From contig NZ_RBAL01000022.1 in assembly GCF_003626535.1 (NCBI RefSeq), forward strand, positions 1 through 64,000: a stretch of 64,000 bases of DNA, written 5' to 3'. Shown here one piece after another: positions 61,925 to 64,000 of this stretch. The first letter of the stretch is position 1; each line of letters opens with the position of its first letter. The stretch comes from Streptomyces hoynatensis. Its GTDB lineage: Bacteria > Actinomycetota > Actinomycetes > Streptomycetales > Streptomycetaceae. The position numbers and the translations under genes were made by a program. The notes under the pieces were generated by a model that had not been told where the DNA came from, ran no database searches, and saw only the letters and a program-made list of their open reading frames with translations.

Positions 61925-61960
61925 CCCGCCGCCGCGGCCCGCGGCGGCGCCGCGGGCGGC

Positions 61961-62959
61961 TCACCCCGCGCCCCGGCCCCCGGTCCCCCCGCCGCGGTCC
62001 GGCTCCCCACCGCGGCCCGGCTCCCCGTCTCCGCGGGGCCGCCCCGGCCCGCCCTCCCCGCCGAACTCCCCGTCCCCGCCGGGCCGTTGCGCGGCGCGCT
62101 CGGCCGCGGCCCCGCCCGGCCCGGCGAGGCCGCGCCGGGACACCCGGGACAGCGCGGGGGCGGCGCGCCGCAACTCCCGGCGCCCCAGCGGGCCGCCGGT
62201 CACCGCGGGCAGCAGCCAGCGCACCGGCACGGCCGCCCGCAGCCAGGGCTGGGCGTACACGTGCACCGCGCGGCGTTCGATGCCGGCCGCCAGGCGCCGC
62301 ACGGCGGGCCCCAGCGGAGCGGTGCGGTTCACCGGCCACGGCAGCCTGGCGCGCAACTCCCGCAGCGCGGGCTCCTCGTCGGCCGCCCGCACCATGTCGG
62401 TGTCGGTCCAGCTGAGATAGGCCACGCCGACCCCCACCCCGTCCGGCGCCACCTCGGCCCGCAGGCTGTGGGCGAACGCCTCGACGGCGGCCTTGGAGGC
62501 GCTGTAGGCCGTCATCAGCGGGGCGGGGGCCAGCGCGGCGAACGAGGCGATCTGCAGGAAGTACCCGCGCCCCCGGCGCAGCGCGGGCAGGAAGGCGCGG
62601 CAGGTCACGGCCGAGCCGACGACGTTGACCTCCACCACCCGCCGCCAGGTCGCGTCCTCGGTCTCGGCGAAGAGGCCGCCCGCGCCCACCCCCGCGTTGG
62701 CCACGACCACATCGACCCGGCCGAAGCGCCCGTCCACCTCGCGGGCCACCCGGGTCATCGCCGCCGTGTCGGTGACGTCGGCGTGCCAGTGCCCCGCCGG
62801 CCCGGGGAGCCCGGCGGCGACCCGCCCGAGCACGTCCGGCTCCAGGCCCACCAGGGCCAGGGTGGCGCCCCGGGCCGAGAGCTCACGCGCCAGGGCCGCG
62901 CCGATGCCGCGGGCCGCGCCGGTGACGACGGCCACCCGGCCCCTCAGGTCTGCGCTCAT
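61961..62959 (-). CDS. Short-chain dehydrogenase/reductase
   Basis: A 332-residue classical SDR with GAARGIGAAL (NAD(P) binding), NAGVG, and the catalytic Tyr/Lys in AYSASKAA. The last ~60 residues (from about 270) are Gly/Arg/Asp-rich low complexity beyond the usual SDR length, probably a disordered tail. ATG 62959 has GGAGGAGAAG upstream. It is followed in the minus direction by intergenic sequence and the small protein on the opposite strand. The substrate is unknown. Confidence 0.85.
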   Translation of the reverse strand: MSADLRGRVAVVTGAARGIGAALARELSARGATLALVGLEPDVLGRVAAGLPGPAGHWHADVTDTAAMTRVAREVDGRFGRVDVVVANAGVGAGGLFAETEDATWRRVVEVNVVGSAVTCRAFLPALRRGRGYFLQIASFAALAPAPLMTAYSASKAAVEAFAHSLRAEVAPDGVGVGVAYLSWTDTDMVRAADEEPALRELRARLPWPVNRTAPLGPAVRRLAAGIERRAVHVYAQPWLRAAVPVRWLLPAVTGGPLGRRELRRAAPALSRVSRRGLAGPGGAAAERAAQRPGGDGEFGGEGGPGRPRGDGEPGRGGEPDRGGGTGGRGAG

Positions 62960-63074
62960 CCGGCTTCTCCTCCTCGCGTCGGGTCACGGGTACGCCCCCG
63001 GCTGCCCGGCCGGGAGACGCGGGCGCCGCGCGCCCGGTCGCGTGGGCGGGGGCCTCGTGGCGGGCCTGCCGGGG

Positions 63075-63911
63075 TCACAGGTACGCGCGGGCCAGGGCGG
63101 AAAGCGCCCCGGCCACCTCCCCCGGGGCCTCGACGGGGGTCATGTGCCCGATGCCCGGCAGTTCGGTGAGGCCGTGGAGGTGCGGCAGGCGCGCGGCGAT
63201 GCGGCGGGCGTGCACCGGCGGGGTGAGCCGGTCGGCCGTGCCCTGGAGGACGGCGGCCGGGACGCCGAGGCCGGGCAGCAGCCGGGCGAGGTCGAGGCGC
63301 GCCAGCACCCGGCCCCACTCGGCGCGCGGGGCGGGGGCGCAGCCGGACACGATCCGGGCGACCCGCTCGCACTGGGCGCGGGTGGCGGCCGGGCCCAGGG
63401 CGACGTGGCGGAGCAGCCGCCGGGACAGGGGGGTCACCGGGCCGAGCGGCAGCCTCGCGGTGAGGAGCAGGCGCTGGGCCAGGCGCCGCGCCGCGCCCTC
63501 CCGGAGGGGGAACACCGTGGCCAGGCCGGTGAGTTGCTCGATACCGGTGGAGCAGAGCAGCACCGCGGCGGCGTGCGCGCGCAGCGCGGGGCGCTCCGCC
63601 GCGGCCACCACGGTCATCGCGCCCATGGAGTGCCCGGCGACGACGGCCCGGCCGCCGGGGGGCAGGGTGGCGCCGAGCACGGCGCACAGGTCGTCGGCGA
63701 GGGCCTCGGGCGAGCAGTTGCCGGGGGTGGCCGGGGAACGGCCGTGCCCGCGCTGGTCGTAGAGCACCACCCGGTGGCCGGGCAGCAGCAGCCGCAGCAC
63801 CGGGTGCCACAGGGTGGTGTCGCAGGTCCAGCCGTGGGCGAGCACCACCGTCGGCGCGTCCTCTCGGCCGTGGGTCTCGACGTGCAGCCGCGCGCCGCCG
63901 GTCGAGCGCAC
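63075..63911 (-). CDS. Alpha/beta hydrolase (5' end may lie beyond the window)
   Basis: An alpha/beta-hydrolase with LAHGWTCDTTLW (oxyanion hole), DQRGHGRSP, the nucleophile elbow VVAGHSMGAMT, and the catalytic His near the end (LPGIGHMTPVEAP). The listed GTG at 63911 has no Shine-Dalgarno, and the frame stays open to position 64000, so the true start may be outside. It lies 115 bp upstream of the SDR on the same strand, and the two could be co-transcribed. Confidence 0.8.
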   Translation of the reverse strand: MRSTGGARLHVETHGREDAPTVVLAHGWTCDTTLWHPVLRLLLPGHRVVLYDQRGHGRSPATPGNCSPEALADDLCAVLGATLPPGGRAVVAGHSMGAMTVVAAAERPALRAHAAAVLLCSTGIEQLTGLATVFPLREGAARRLAQRLLLTARLPLGPVTPLSRRLLRHVALGPAATRAQCERVARIVSGCAPAPRAEWGRVLARLDLARLLPGLGVPAAVLQGTADRLTPPVHARRIAARLPHLHGLTELPGIGHMTPVEAPGEVAGALSALARAYL

Positions 63912-64000
63912 GGTGAGCCGCGTCCCGGGCGGCAGCCCGGGCGGGGCCGCGGGCCGCGGGCCGGGCCGCCGCCCGCGGGGGGCGGGGAGCGGGCGGCTGC

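Overview
The window is very GC-rich (mostly C/G at third codon positions), uses many GTG starts and has tightly packed or overlapping genes. It encodes a rodlin, a TamR/tam pair, a Pmt protein O-mannosyltransferase and a Leloir operon in the order galT-galE-galK. Together these point to a Streptomyces chromosome, in a core region whose gene order resembles the S. coelicolor SCO31xx stretch as I remember it (recollection, not a search). I saw no tRNA, rRNA, CRISPR array, insertion sequence or prophage.

Layout. 1-6287: a truncated ABC ATPase, a membrane acyltransferase, a large two-domain glycosyltransferase, a SurA-like lipoprotein and MazG. 6479-10731 (minus): a pyruvyltransferase-like surface polysaccharide protein followed by an M3 oligopeptidase. 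11034-15526: three neighbouring genes, each fusing a polymorphic-toxin-type catalytic domain (YwqJ-like deaminase, WHH HNH/EndoVII nuclease, and a second deaminase) to a SUKH-family immunity domain; a coiled-coil protein follows. 16675-20682: glmU, prsA, rplY and pth, a housekeeping row for cell wall precursors, PRPP and translation. 20748-25747: a small membrane protein, a Cys-rich pentapeptide-repeat protein, a divergent MFS transporter/GlxA-type regulator pair, and a metallo-beta-lactamase-fold protein without the usual metal ligands.

25807-33661: ppc, an acyl-CoA desaturase with its TetR regulator behind an operator-rich promoter, a solitary rodlin, tam/tamR and a small secreted protein. 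33689-39592: an orphan response regulator, galTEK, a second regulator with a degenerate receiver domain, and a proline-rich tail-anchored protein. 39745-46712: an ABC-F ATPase, ispE, rsmA, tatD and rsmI, all on the minus strand, with several families of GC-rich tandem repeats around ispE and between tatD and rsmI. 46794-51370: pmt, a penicillin-binding protein and a second PRPP synthetase paralogue. 52482-55163: an ECF-type nickel/cobalt transporter (cbiM, cbiQ, cbiO) with a Nur-box-like palindrome over its promoter. 55371-63911: an MMPL exporter diverging from a tricorn-type protease across a perfect CRP-type palindrome, a small basic protein, a short-chain dehydrogenase and an alpha/beta hydrolase that reaches toward the right edge.

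The strongest candidate for an under-described system is the cluster of three toxin-immunity fusions at 11034-15526. Next are the regulatory palindromes (Nur-like at 55242, CRP-like at 57737, the desaturase operator cluster at 28729) and the repeat expansions touching ispE.
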